From: an uncultured Clostridia bacterium
GTDB lineage: Bacteria > Bacillota > Clostridia > Christensenellales > UBA1242
Assembly (NCBI GenBank): GCA_944349895.1
Contig: CALVNQ010000001.1
Span: 1 to 48,947 of the forward strand
Length of the DNA stretch: 48,947 nt
Reading direction: 5' to 3'
Positions 25,635 through 34,212 of the stretch are shown here, piece after piece. The notes under the pieces were generated by a model. It saw only the letters and a list, made by a program, of their open reading frames with translations. It was not told the DNA's origin and did not search any database. The translations under genes and the position numbers were made by a program. How positions within the stretch are numbered: the first letter of the stretch is position 1; each line of letters begins with the position of its first letter.

Positions 25635-26836
25635 AAATTTTAATAATCAATGCAGGAAGTTCATCAATAAAATTTCAATTATTTGAAATGGAAAATGAAA
25701 AGGTTATAGCTAAAGGTGCTTGCCAAATGATTGGTCTTGCTGACCCGTTTATTGAATTTAAGGCAAATGGGAGAGAAATAATAAAACACCTTCCTATGAA
25801 AGATCATACTCAGGCTCTTGAAGCAGTCCTCGATACACTTTTGAATAGTGAGCTTGCTGTTATTAAATCGTTTGACGAAATTTCTGCTGTCGGTCATCGA
25901 TGTGTGCAAGGTGGCTGGTTATATAGCGAAAGCGTTTTAATTACAGATGAAGTTATTGAAAATCTAAAGAAAACAAAAGATATTTCTCCTCTTCATGCAG
26001 AAGCAAATATCGCCGGCATGGTGGGGTGCAGAAAGGTTATGCCTAATACACCACAAGTTGTTGTATTTGATACTGCTTTCCATTCAACAATGCCTGAAAA
26101 AGCATTTATGTATGGAATCAAATATGAGGATTATGAAAATTTCCATGTTAGAAAATACGGCTTTCATGGAACAAGCCACAGATATATTTTAGGAGAAACT
26201 GCAAAAATAATGGGGAAAGATCCAAAGGATATTAAAATTGTTTCTTGTCATATCGGCAACGGATCTTCTATAACGGCTATATCAGGTGGGAAAAGCATTG
26301 ATACTTCAATGGGATTTACTCCTTTAGAAGGTGTTATGATGGGAACTAGGTCTGGTGACATAGATCCTACAGTAGTGGCTTTTTTGGCTGATAAAAAAAA
26401 TAAAACAGCATCTCAAATTATAGATTATTTAAATAAAGAGTCTGGTGTGATGGGTATTTCAGGTGTTTCAAGCGATATGAGAGAACTCAACGATGCAATT
26501 CAGAAGGGAAACGAAAGGGCAAAATTGGCATTGGACATGATGTGTTATAGAATTACTAAACATGTTGGTGCAATGTTAACTGTTCTCAATGGTGCTGATG
26601 CTATAGTTTTCACAGCAGGGATTGGGGAAAATCAAGAAGATCTTAGAGAAAAAGTTTTGGATAGTTTATCTTTTGTTGGAGTTAAATTTGATAGAGAAAA
26701 AAATAACCATTTACCAAGAGGGACTGTTGAAGAAATTTCAACGCCTGATTCAAAGATAAAGGTTTATAGAATACCTACTAATGAGGAACTTTTAATTGCT
26801 AGAGATACTGTAGAAGTTGCTAAATTAAATAATTAA
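25631..26836 (+). CDS. ackA: Acetate kinase
   Basis: AckA transfers the phosphate of acetyl phosphate to ADP, giving acetate and ATP. It is an ASKHA-fold kinase. Signatures are INAGSSSIKFQLF at the N-terminus, VFDTAFHSTMP with the catalytic Asp, RKYGFHGTSHRY, IGNGSSITAI, TRSGDIDPT and FTAGIGENQ. The length of 401 aa is normal. It is translationally coupled to pta (ATGA overlap). Confidence 0.98.
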   Translation: MKILIINAGSSSIKFQLFEMENEKVIAKGACQMIGLADPFIEFKANGREIIKHLPMKDHTQALEAVLDTLLNSELAVIKSFDEISAVGHRCVQGGWLYSESVLITDEVIENLKKTKDISPLHAEANIAGMVGCRKVMPNTPQVVVFDTAFHSTMPEKAFMYGIKYEDYENFHVRKYGFHGTSHRYILGETAKIMGKDPKDIKIVSCHIGNGSSITAISGGKSIDTSMGFTPLEGVMMGTRSGDIDPTVVAFLADKKNKTASQIIDYLNKESGVMGISGVSSDMRELNDAIQKGNERAKLALDMMCYRITKHVGAMLTVLNGADAIVFTAGIGENQEDLREKVLDSLSFVGVKFDREKNNHLPRGTVEEISTPDSKIKVYRIPTNEELLIARDTVEVAKLNN

Positions 26837-26866
26837 TATATTTTTCAATGTTAAATAAAATTTTGC

Positions 26867-26895
26867 TTGACAAAGTTTAGTTAAATAAATATAAT
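26867..26895 (+). promoter_or_regulatory. Promoter of rpmF
   Basis: TTGACA at 26867-26872 and TATAAT at 26890-26895 are separated by 17 nt, close to a perfect consensus. Confidence 0.88.
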
Positions 26896-26928
26896 TGAAA
26901 AGAATGTAGAAATTTTAAGGAGGATATC

Positions 26929-27123
26929 ATGGCTGTTCCAAAGGGAAAAGTTTCAAAAGCAAGAAGAAACTCAAGAAATTCCGCTAATTTTAAGGCAAAC
27001 GCACCAACTTTAGTTGAGTGCCCACAATGTCACGAGCTTAAAGCTCCACATGCAGTTTGTAAAAAATGCGGAGTTTATAAAAACCAAACTGTAATTAAAA
27101 CCGACAAAAAGGAAAATAAGTAA
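26929..27123 (+). CDS. rpmF: 50S ribosomal protein L32, zinc-binding form
   Basis: L32 is a small protein of the large ribosomal subunit. The N-terminus MAVPKGKVSKARRNSR is diagnostic. Four cysteines in CPQCHELK and CKKCG form the zinc ribbon, so this is the C+ form that requires zinc. The length of 64 aa is normal. It has a strong promoter and an AAGGAGG site, and is followed by a terminator, though rpmF next to plsX is a common arrangement. Confidence 0.98.
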   Translation: MAVPKGKVSKARRNSRNSANFKANAPTLVECPQCHELKAPHAVCKKCGVYKNQTVIKTDKKENK

Positions 27124-27139
27124 AATTTCAAAATATTAG

Positions 27140-27168
27140 TTGTCTTATGTGATAATACATACTATATA
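27140..27168 (+). promoter_or_regulatory. Possible upstream promoter before the rpmF-plsX hairpin
   Basis: TTGTCT at 27140-27145 and TATATA at 27163-27168 are 17 nt apart. A transcript from here would start just before the terminator hairpin at 27181, so it may be attenuated or may not be used. Confidence 0.4.
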
Positions 27169-27179
27169 TTGTGATATTA

Positions 27180-27211
27180 AAATAAGTAAAATTACTTTAC
27201 TTATTTTTTTT
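27180..27211 (+). terminator. Terminator after rpmF
   Basis: The 10-bp AT-rich stem AATAAGTAAA / TTTACTTATT is followed by a T-run. The 3' arm contains the -35 box of the plsX promoter. Confidence 0.75.
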
Positions 27212-27224
27212 ATTTTGATAAAAT
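27196..27224 (+). promoter_or_regulatory. Promoter of plsX-rnc-smc-ftsY, overlapping the rpmF terminator
   Basis: TTTACT at 27196-27201 and TAAAAT at 27219-27224 have a 17-nt spacer. The predicted start is about 20 nt before the plsX ATG. Confidence 0.65.
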
Positions 27225-27250
27225 ATCTCAGTAGATTTAATGAGGTTTTT

Positions 27251-28261
27251 ATGAAAATTGTTGTAGATGCTTTTGGTGGAGATAATGCTCCTAAAGAAAT
27301 TGTCGAGGGTGCATTATTGAGTTTGCAAAAACATGATGATCTTGAGATTATTTTGTGTGGTGATAAATTAACTCTTGAAAAGCTTCTTGAAAATAGATAT
27401 GCTAATAGAGTTACAATTGAACATGCTCCAGATATTATATCAAATGATGATACTCCCACTGAGGCAATTAGGAAAAAAGATAACTCTTCTCTTGTTAAAG
27501 CTTTTGATATTTTAAAAAATAATGATGATGTTATTGCTTTGGTTTCAGCAGGCTCTACAGGAGCAATTTTAACTGGAGCTATAATGAAGATTGGTAGAAT
27601 TAAGGGAATATCTAGGCCTGCTCTTGCTCCTATTTTACCTACAAAGCTTCCAAACAAAGATGTCCTTCTAATTGACAGCGGGGCTAATGTAGACTGTAAA
27701 CCAATTAATTTGCAACATTTTGCTTTAATGGGAAGTGCGTATTATTCCATTTTATATGGTGTCGAAAATCCAAAAGTGGGGTTACTTTCTAACGGCGTGG
27801 AAGAACATAAAGGAAATGAATTAACTAAAGAGGCTTTCCCTTTGCTCAAAAGTTCACCAATTAACTTTATTGGGAATGTCGAAGCTCGTGAATATATGTC
27901 AGGGAATATTGATGTTATGGTTGCCGAAGGTTTTGCTGGTAATGTCCTTCTTAAATCTTCAGAGGGAGCAGTTTTGGCAGTTCTTTCTTTACTTAAACGA
28001 TCTATTAAATCCCATTTTCTTAGCAAACTTGGTGCTATTTTTATGTCTAAGACTTTTAAAGAATTGAAAAACAGAATTGATGTTTTAGGCAAGCATGGGG
28101 GGTCTCCTTTCTTAGGTTGTAAGAAACTTGTAATGAAAAATCACGGCTCTTCTAATAGAAATAATATCGCTTCTTCTATTGAACAAGCCATTTTACTTTA
28201 TAATAACAAACTGATTCAAAAAATTGAAAAAGCAATTGAGGTGACGAATGCAAACTCTTGA
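27251..28261 (+). CDS. plsX: Phosphate acyltransferase PlsX
   Basis: PlsX makes acyl phosphate from acyl-ACP as the first step of phospholipid synthesis. The N-terminus KIVVDAFGGDNAPKEIVEG is diagnostic, followed by ALVSAGSTGAILTGA, RPALAPILPT and DSGANVDCKP. The length of 336 aa is normal. ATG 27251 with a TGAGG site was chosen over upstream TTG 27140, which would add an unrelated hydrophobic stretch. It overlaps rnc by 14 bp. The usual fabD-fabG-acpP genes between plsX and rnc are absent here. Confidence 0.96.
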   Translation: MKIVVDAFGGDNAPKEIVEGALLSLQKHDDLEIILCGDKLTLEKLLENRYANRVTIEHAPDIISNDDTPTEAIRKKDNSSLVKAFDILKNNDDVIALVSAGSTGAILTGAIMKIGRIKGISRPALAPILPTKLPNKDVLLIDSGANVDCKPINLQHFALMGSAYYSILYGVENPKVGLLSNGVEEHKGNELTKEAFPLLKSSPINFIGNVEAREYMSGNIDVMVAEGFAGNVLLKSSEGAVLAVLSLLKRSIKSHFLSKLGAIFMSKTFKELKNRIDVLGKHGGSPFLGCKKLVMKNHGSSNRNNIASSIEQAILLYNNKLIQKIEKAIEVTNANS

Positions 28262-28877
28262 AGACAAAATAGGATATAAGTTTGCTGATAAAACATTGCT
28301 GACAAGGGCATTAACTCATTCATCTAAGTCTGCTAAAAATTATGAAAGATTGGAATTTCTTGGTGATAGTATTTTAGATTTTCTTGTGGGGGAATACTTA
28401 TTCAGAAATTCAGATAAAGACGAAGGATTTCTTACAGTTGTGAGAAGCCATTTTGTTTCAGAAAACTATCTTTGCTCTATTTTTGATAAACTCGATTTAT
28501 CTGAAAATGTTATCAGAGGTAAAAGTTTAACGGGACAACTTTCAAAAGCTGTTAAGGCTGACATTATTGAAGCTATTATTGCGGCAATTTATCTGGATAG
28601 TTCCCTTCAAACTGTTAATGATTTTATTGAGAAAAATTTTGATCTTAAAAATTTTAATGACATTAAAAATACTAATTTTAAAAGCAAATTGCAAGAACTT
28701 GTTCAAGCAGGTTTTAAATGTGCTATTAAGTATGATACTGTCAAAATCGAAAATGGTTTTCTTGCTTCCTTTTATATGGATGAAGATTTAATCGCATCAG
28801 CAGAGGGAGTGGATAAAATTTCAGCAGAACAAAATTGTGCCGAAAAAGCTATTAAAATTTTGTTTAAAGATAACTAA
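28248..28877 (+). CDS. rnc: Ribonuclease III
   Basis: RNase III cuts double-stranded RNA, including rRNA precursors. The signature ERLEFLGDSILD at 33-44 carries the metal ligands, and ADIIEAIIAAIYLD supplies the second acidic cluster. A double-stranded RNA-binding domain follows from about residue 145 (KSKLQELVQ). The protein of 209 aa is slightly shorter than typical (about 225-240). Its start lies inside the plsX 3' end, and smc follows after 21 nt. Confidence 0.95.
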   Translation: MQTLEDKIGYKFADKTLLTRALTHSSKSAKNYERLEFLGDSILDFLVGEYLFRNSDKDEGFLTVVRSHFVSENYLCSIFDKLDLSENVIRGKSLTGQLSKAVKADIIEAIIAAIYLDSSLQTVNDFIEKNFDLKNFNDIKNTNFKSKLQELVQAGFKCAIKYDTVKIENGFLASFYMDEDLIASAEGVDKISAEQNCAEKAIKILFKDN

Positions 28878-28898
28878 TGAATTTAAAAGGATTTTTAT

Positions 28899-31800
28899 AT
28901 GATATTAAAAAAGATTGAAATGGCTGGATTTAAATCTTTCGCCGACAGGACTATTATTGAATTTAATGACGGTTTCACTGCTATTGTGGGGCCTAATGGT
29001 TGTGGTAAAAGTAATGTCGCCGATGCTATTCGTTGGGTTTTAGGGGAACAGAAGGTTAAAGATTTGCGTGCTGATAACATGCAAGATGTCATTTTTAATG
29101 GAACCGAAAAACGAAAAAGTTTGTCATACTGTGAAGTTTCGTTACATTTTGATAATTCAACTCGTTATTTTGATTTCGATTATGATGAACTTATTATTAC
29201 TAGAAAGCTTTATCGTTCGGGAGAAAGTGAATATCTTATAAATAAAAATACATGTTTACTTAGAGATATAACAAATTTGTTATATAACAGTGGTTTGGGT
29301 AAAAGTGGCTATTCTATTGTGGGACAAGGTAAGGTTACTGAAATTGTTGAGAGTAAGCCTGAAAGTAGGCGAGCAATGTTCGAAGATGCCGCAGGAATTG
29401 CTAAATATAAAAAGGAAAAAACTGACGCAGAGAGAAAACTCGAAGTCGCAAGACAAAATTTAGATAGAGTTGGTGATATCCTTCTTGAAATTGACAGACA
29501 AATGGGCCCTCTTAGAAAACAAGCCGAAAATGCTAAAAAATATTTAGATTTTAAAAACGATTTAAAAGATTTAGAAGTTAATGCCTATGTTTATCAATAC
29601 GAAAATGCCAATGAGTTTAAAAATAAAATTAGAGGCAAGCTTACTGCCATTAATGAAGAACTTTCTTTAAGAGAAAACGATCTTAAAGAGGCAAGTGATA
29701 AATATGATCAGTCGATGTCTAAACTTTCTAATTTTGACGCTTCTCTTTCTGCCATCAATGCTAAAATCTTAGAATTAACAGTTAATCTTGAAAAGCAAGA
29801 AGGAGAGACCAAGATCGCCAGGGAAAGAATCCTTTTTACTCAAAAAGAAAATGATAGGCTTAATTTAGATATAAGCAATGCTCAAAAATTTATTGATGCA
29901 GCAAATGAGCAGTTGCAGACCAAAACTAAGGAACTTTCCAATCTTCAACAAAAGCTTTCTTCTCTAGAATTAAGTTTTAATGAGTTATCAGAAGAATACA
30001 ATAATTCTGCAAAACAGATTGAAATAATCGAAATAGAAGCAGGGAAATCTCAAAAAGAGTTTATACAGGCCCTTGGTTCTTTGTCTGATGTTAAAAGCTC
30101 TATTTCAAAATATGCAACTGAAAAAGAATTACTCTCATCTAGTTTTGATAATCTAATTAAACAAATTGACGAGGAAAACTCTAAAAGACAGGATTTAGAA
30201 ATTTCTTGTAATTCACTTAAAGAAAAAATAGAAGTTAATTCTCAAAAAATTCAAAATTTAAATTCAGAAAAAACTTTATTATCAGGTAAAGTAGCTTCAT
30301 TACAGCGTCAACTTCAAGATTTTGAAACAAACAGACAAAATAAGACAACCGAATTGAAAGTTTTTGAAAATCGCTTAAAGCTTCTTTCAGAAATGCAAGC
30401 AGAATTTGAAGGTTATAACTATGCAGTAAAAAAATTATTAAAACTTAATGCTCAAGGTACTGAAATTTCTAAAAATATTGTTGGTGTGGTTGCGTCTTTG
30501 ATTAAAGTCCCTGAAAAATTTGAAACTGCCATTGAGGTTGCTCTCGGCTCTTCTGTTCAAAATATTGTTACTTATGATGAAAACGGGGCTAAGGAACTTG
30601 TTGATTATCTTAAATCTAATAATTTCGGCAGAGCAACCTTTTTGCCAATTTCTTCAATGAAGAGAAGATCTGTAAATGTCGAAGGTATATCGAATTTAAA
30701 GGGATATATTGGTATTGCTAGTGAGTTAATTAATTTTGATAAAAAGATTGATAATGTCATCTCTGGGCTTTTAGGAGGGACTATTATTGTTGAAAAGCTT
30801 ATTGATGCTATTGAAATTTCTAGAAAATCAGGTTTTGCCTTTAAAATTGTTTCTCTTGAAGGAGATGTTATCAACCCTCAAGGTTCTATAACAGGGGGAA
30901 GTAAGAAAAGTGAAGCTGTGGGCATAATGAGCAGAGAGAGAGAAATTGATACTTTGAAAAACGAAATTCAAAATCTTTCTTCTTTCTTGCAAAATATCCA
31001 ACAAGAAAAAAAATCTCTGGAAGACGAATTTAAATTAAATAATGAAAAATTTGATAATTTGAATAAATCTTTATCTTCTTTAACTGTGGAAATATCTGCT
31101 GATAAAGTCAAATTAGAGTCACAATCAAATTTACTAAATGAAATTTTAGCCGATATAAATTTACTTGAAATGGAAAAAAACTCGGTTTCTAACAAATTAA
31201 ACCTTGTTTCTGCTGAATATGATAAAACCGCATTATTACAAAGTGCTTTAAGTGGTAATGAAACCGATGCAAATGCTGTAATGGAGGAAAGAAGAAAACT
31301 ATCAGAGAAATTGCGTAAAGATAGAGAAAATTTAAGCGCTAATTTAACATCTGTTAAAGTTGAGATCGCTTCAACAAAATCTAATATCTCTTCTGTTAAA
31401 GCTGATATTATAAGATTGGAAAATGAAATCGGATCTCAGAAAGAAAATCTTCACTTAATTTCTTCTCATTTGCAAGACAATTTGGTTTTCATTGATTCCG
31501 CTGAAAATATGATTAAACAAAAATTGGCCGCTGCTCCTTCAAGTGCCGTTAAAGAAGAATTAAATTCTTTAACTGATAAACAAAAAAAGACTGAACAAGA
31601 AAAAATCAATTTGTCGGCTTTAATTAGAGATTTAGATTTACAAAAAACTTCTATAATGGAAAACATAAGTTCTATCAATGACCGTAAATTTAGAGAGGAA
31701 ATGAATCTTTCTAAAGTTGATACCGATATTGAAAATATGCAAGAAAGAATTTTTGAAGAATATTCTCTTAGCTACAATGATTGTTTAGGTTTTAAAAGAG

Positions 31801-32483
31801 CTGATTTTGATATTAAAATTGCCATGCCTGAAATAGCTAGAATTAAAAAATCTATCAGTGCTTTGGGCCCTATTAATGTTAATGCAATTGAAGATTGTTC
31901 GGCACTTCTTGAAAGATATAACACTTTATCAACTCAATCTGATGATTTGAAAAAGGCAGAAGAAGATTTGACAAAAATTATCAAAGATTTGTCTTCAATC
32001 ATGGTTGAAAAGTTTACTAGCGAACTTGAAAAAATTAATGATAGTTTTAAAATAACTTTTAAAGAGCTTTTTGGTGGTGGGAATGCTATGCTTGAACTTG
32101 TTGACCCAGAAAATCCATTAGAAAGTGGAGTTGAAATTTTTGTCCAACCTCCTGGTAAAAAAATTCAGAATATGTCCCTTTATTCTGGTGGAGAAAAGTC
32201 TCTTACAGCTATGGCTCTCATTTTTGCTATACTTAGAATCAAACCACTGCCTTTCTGTCTGTTTGATGAAGTTGAAGCTGCTCTCGATGATTCAAATGTT
32301 GAAATCGTAGATAAATATCTTAAAAAACTTTCTGATTCAACTCAATTTATTCTGATAACTCACAAAAAACCTACAATGGAATATGCTGAAGCTCTTTTCG
32401 GTGTCACAATGGAAGAAAAAGGTGTTAGTAAAATTGTTTCGGTTAAACTTTCAGATGCTATTAAGCAAGCAGAGGTGGAATAA
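28899..32483 (+). CDS. smc: Chromosome segregation protein Smc
   Basis: Smc is the ATPase core of bacterial condensin, working with ScpA and ScpB encoded at 11.7-13.1 kb. The N-terminal head has GFKSFADRT and Walker A GPNGCGKS at 31-38. Long coiled coils flank a hinge domain at about 500-660. The C-terminal head has YSGGEKSLTAMAL near 1095 and the Walker B segment LFDEVEAALDDSNV. The length of 1194 aa is normal. An AAAGGA site precedes the start and the stop shares a base with the ftsY start (TAATG). Confidence 0.98.
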   Translation: MILKKIEMAGFKSFADRTIIEFNDGFTAIVGPNGCGKSNVADAIRWVLGEQKVKDLRADNMQDVIFNGTEKRKSLSYCEVSLHFDNSTRYFDFDYDELIITRKLYRSGESEYLINKNTCLLRDITNLLYNSGLGKSGYSIVGQGKVTEIVESKPESRRAMFEDAAGIAKYKKEKTDAERKLEVARQNLDRVGDILLEIDRQMGPLRKQAENAKKYLDFKNDLKDLEVNAYVYQYENANEFKNKIRGKLTAINEELSLRENDLKEASDKYDQSMSKLSNFDASLSAINAKILELTVNLEKQEGETKIARERILFTQKENDRLNLDISNAQKFIDAANEQLQTKTKELSNLQQKLSSLELSFNELSEEYNNSAKQIEIIEIEAGKSQKEFIQALGSLSDVKSSISKYATEKELLSSSFDNLIKQIDEENSKRQDLEISCNSLKEKIEVNSQKIQNLNSEKTLLSGKVASLQRQLQDFETNRQNKTTELKVFENRLKLLSEMQAEFEGYNYAVKKLLKLNAQGTEISKNIVGVVASLIKVPEKFETAIEVALGSSVQNIVTYDENGAKELVDYLKSNNFGRATFLPISSMKRRSVNVEGISNLKGYIGIASELINFDKKIDNVISGLLGGTIIVEKLIDAIEISRKSGFAFKIVSLEGDVINPQGSITGGSKKSEAVGIMSREREIDTLKNEIQNLSSFLQNIQQEKKSLEDEFKLNNEKFDNLNKSLSSLTVEISADKVKLESQSNLLNEILADINLLEMEKNSVSNKLNLVSAEYDKTALLQSALSGNETDANAVMEERRKLSEKLRKDRENLSANLTSVKVEIASTKSNISSVKADIIRLENEIGSQKENLHLISSHLQDNLVFIDSAENMIKQKLAAAPSSAVKEELNSLTDKQKKTEQEKINLSALIRDLDLQKTSIMENISSINDRKFREEMNLSKVDTDIENMQERIFEEYSLSYNDCLGFKRADFDIKIAMPEIARIKKSISALGPINVNAIEDCSALLERYNTLSTQSDDLKKAEEDLTKIIKDLSSIMVEKFTSELEKINDSFKITFKELFGGGNAMLELVDPENPLESGVEIFVQPPGKKIQNMSLYSGGEKSLTAMALIFAILRIKPLPFCLFDEVEAALDDSNVEIVDKYLKKLSDSTQFILITHKKPTMEYAEALFGVTMEEKGVSKIVSVKLSDAIKQAEVE

Positions 32484-33379
32484 TGGGATTATTTAAAAAA
32501 ATCGCGCACGCCTTAAAAAAAACAAGAGAGGCTTTTGCAAGAAAAATTGATACTATTCTTAGCCATGGAGAATTAGATGATAATTTTTATGATGATTTAA
32601 CAGACATCCTTATTTCTTGTGATATGGGAGTTAATACTTCATTTGAAATAGTTGATGAGCTTAGAATTTTTGCTAGAAAAAATAAAATCAGAACTTCTGA
32701 TGATGTTAGAAAAGCTTTAAAAAGTATTTTAATTTCTATGCTTAATAATGCTCCAAAATTAGATTTTTCTTTTCCTTCTGTTATCACTATTATAGGTGTT
32801 AACGGTGTCGGCAAAACAACAACTATCGGTAAACTCGCAAAGTATTTTTCGGATTTAGGTAAAACTGTTACTTTAGTCGCAGGTGATACTTTTAGAGCTG
32901 CAGCAAGCGAGCAACTTACTTTATGGGCTAGCCGTTCAAAGACAAGAATTATCAAACATGCAGAAGGAGCAGATGCCGCTGCTGTCGTTTATGATGGGAT
33001 CGCAAGCGCTAAGGCGAAATCAACAGATGTTCTTATTATTGATACTGCTGGAAGGCTTCATACAAAAACAAATTTAATGGAAGAATTAAAGAAAATTAAT
33101 AAAGTTATAAATAGAGAGTATCCAGAGGCACAAAAATTATCTTTTATTGTTCTTGATGCTACTACAGGACAAAATGCTCTCAATCAAATTTCAGCATTTA
33201 ATGAGTTTGTTCCAATTGACGGTATTGTTCTTACAAAATTAGATGGGACTGCTAAAGGTGGAGTTGTTATTGCCATTGAAAAAGATTTAAACAAACCTGT
33301 GGTTTTTATTGGGACGGGAGAAGGAATTGATGATATTGAAATCTTTGATGCTGAAAACTTTGTAAATGAATTATTTTAA
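32483..33379 (+). CDS. ftsY: Signal recognition particle receptor FtsY
   Basis: FtsY is the membrane-associated GTPase that receives SRP-ribosome complexes. The four-helix N domain is followed by the G domain with GVNGVGKTTTIGKLA from residue 105, the insertion-box segment GDTFRAAASEQL, DTAGRLHT, and LTKLDGTAKGG. At 298 aa it consists essentially of the NG domain, without the long acidic A domain of some FtsY proteins. It follows smc directly, a common Bacillota arrangement. Confidence 0.97.
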   Translation: MGLFKKIAHALKKTREAFARKIDTILSHGELDDNFYDDLTDILISCDMGVNTSFEIVDELRIFARKNKIRTSDDVRKALKSILISMLNNAPKLDFSFPSVITIIGVNGVGKTTTIGKLAKYFSDLGKTVTLVAGDTFRAAASEQLTLWASRSKTRIIKHAEGADAAAVVYDGIASAKAKSTDVLIIDTAGRLHTKTNLMEELKKINKVINREYPEAQKLSFIVLDATTGQNALNQISAFNEFVPIDGIVLTKLDGTAKGGVVIAIEKDLNKPVVFIGTGEGIDDIEIFDAENFVNELF

Positions 33380-33446
33380 AAAAAAATATGTACAAGCAAA
33401 ATTCGGTAAATTTCGACATATACATTTCTCTATAAGGAGTTGTGTT

Positions 33447-34157
33447 GTGTTTGAAAGTTTACCGTTTTTTTTAAGCAAATTGCGTTGTTTTACTGCTTTC
33501 GTAAATAATACTGAGGGATTTCCCAAACCTTTATCTAAAGAAAAAGAAAGAGAATTGCTTGTTGCTTTTCATGAAAAAAACGATTCTAGAGCTAGATCTA
33601 AATTAATTAACCATAATCTTAGGCTTGTTTCTCATATTGTTAAGAAATATGCTGGATCTGTTTCTATTGAGGTAGACGATCTTATTTCTGTTGGAACTAT
33701 AGGATTAATAAAAGCAATTGATTCTTTTAAATATGAAAAAGGCGCTGGCCTAGCAACTTATGCTTCAAAATGTATTGATAACGAAATTTTAATGTTGATT
33801 AGAGTTAATAAAAAACATAAAGATACAATTTCTTTGTCTAGTAAGTTCGCTTCCGATAAGGAAGGAAATGAAGTTTTGTTGATGGATGTTTTAGAGTCTG
33901 ATGAAGATGAAGTAGAAGATGCAGTTTCTTCAAGTTTTTTAATGGAAAAAATTAATCAATCTATCGAAAAGCATCTTTCTAAAAGAGAAAAGGAAATTTT
34001 AAATAAAAGATATGGGCTTAATGGTGAAAAAATTTATACCCAAAAAGAGTTAGCTGAAAAAATGGGTATTTCAAGAAGCTATGTTTCAAGAATTGAAGCC
34101 AAAGCCCTTGATCTCATAAAAGACGATTTAGCCAAAAATTATTATGATAAAATTTAA
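33447..34157 (+). CDS. sigK: RNA polymerase sporulation sigma factor SigK, pro-form, uninterrupted
   Basis: Sigma-K directs the late mother-cell sporulation programme. The product has 236 aa. A hydrophobic pro-sequence of about 20-25 residues starts with FESLPFFLSKL and is followed by the FPKPLSKEKE box typical of sigma-K. Region 2 (LINHNLRLVSHIVKKY, DDLISVGTIGLIKAI, LATYASKCIDNEILM) and region 4 (SKREKEILNKRYGL, TQKELAEKMGISRSYVSRIE) are complete. GTG 33447 has an AAGGAG site 7 nt upstream, and this gives a protein of canonical length. The gene is not split by a skin element. The CATATACAT-like stretch at about 33416 might be part of a sigma-E-type promoter, but this is speculative. Sigma-E is the main alternative and fits less well. 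Confidence 0.85.
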   Translation: MFESLPFFLSKLRCFTAFVNNTEGFPKPLSKEKERELLVAFHEKNDSRARSKLINHNLRLVSHIVKKYAGSVSIEVDDLISVGTIGLIKAIDSFKYEKGAGLATYASKCIDNEILMLIRVNKKHKDTISLSSKFASDKEGNEVLLMDVLESDEDEVEDAVSSSFLMEKINQSIEKHLSKREKEILNKRYGLNGEKIYTQKELAEKMGISRSYVSRIEAKALDLIKDDLAKNYYDKI

Positions 34158-34163
34158 AATAAG

Positions 34164-34192
34164 TTGCTAATTAAATTTTTTTATTGTATTAT
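34164..34192 (+). promoter_or_regulatory. Promoter of the DisA_N-like gene
   Basis: TTGCTA at 34164-34169 and TATTAT at 34187-34192 have a 17-nt spacer. Confidence 0.6.
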
Positions 34193-34212
34193 TTTATTGA
34201 ATAGAGGTTATT

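Noticed and set aside
27140-27250. N-terminal extension of PlsX from TTG 27140
   Set aside because: It crosses the rpmF terminator and adds a hydrophobic stretch not seen in PlsX; the canonical N-terminus begins at 27251.
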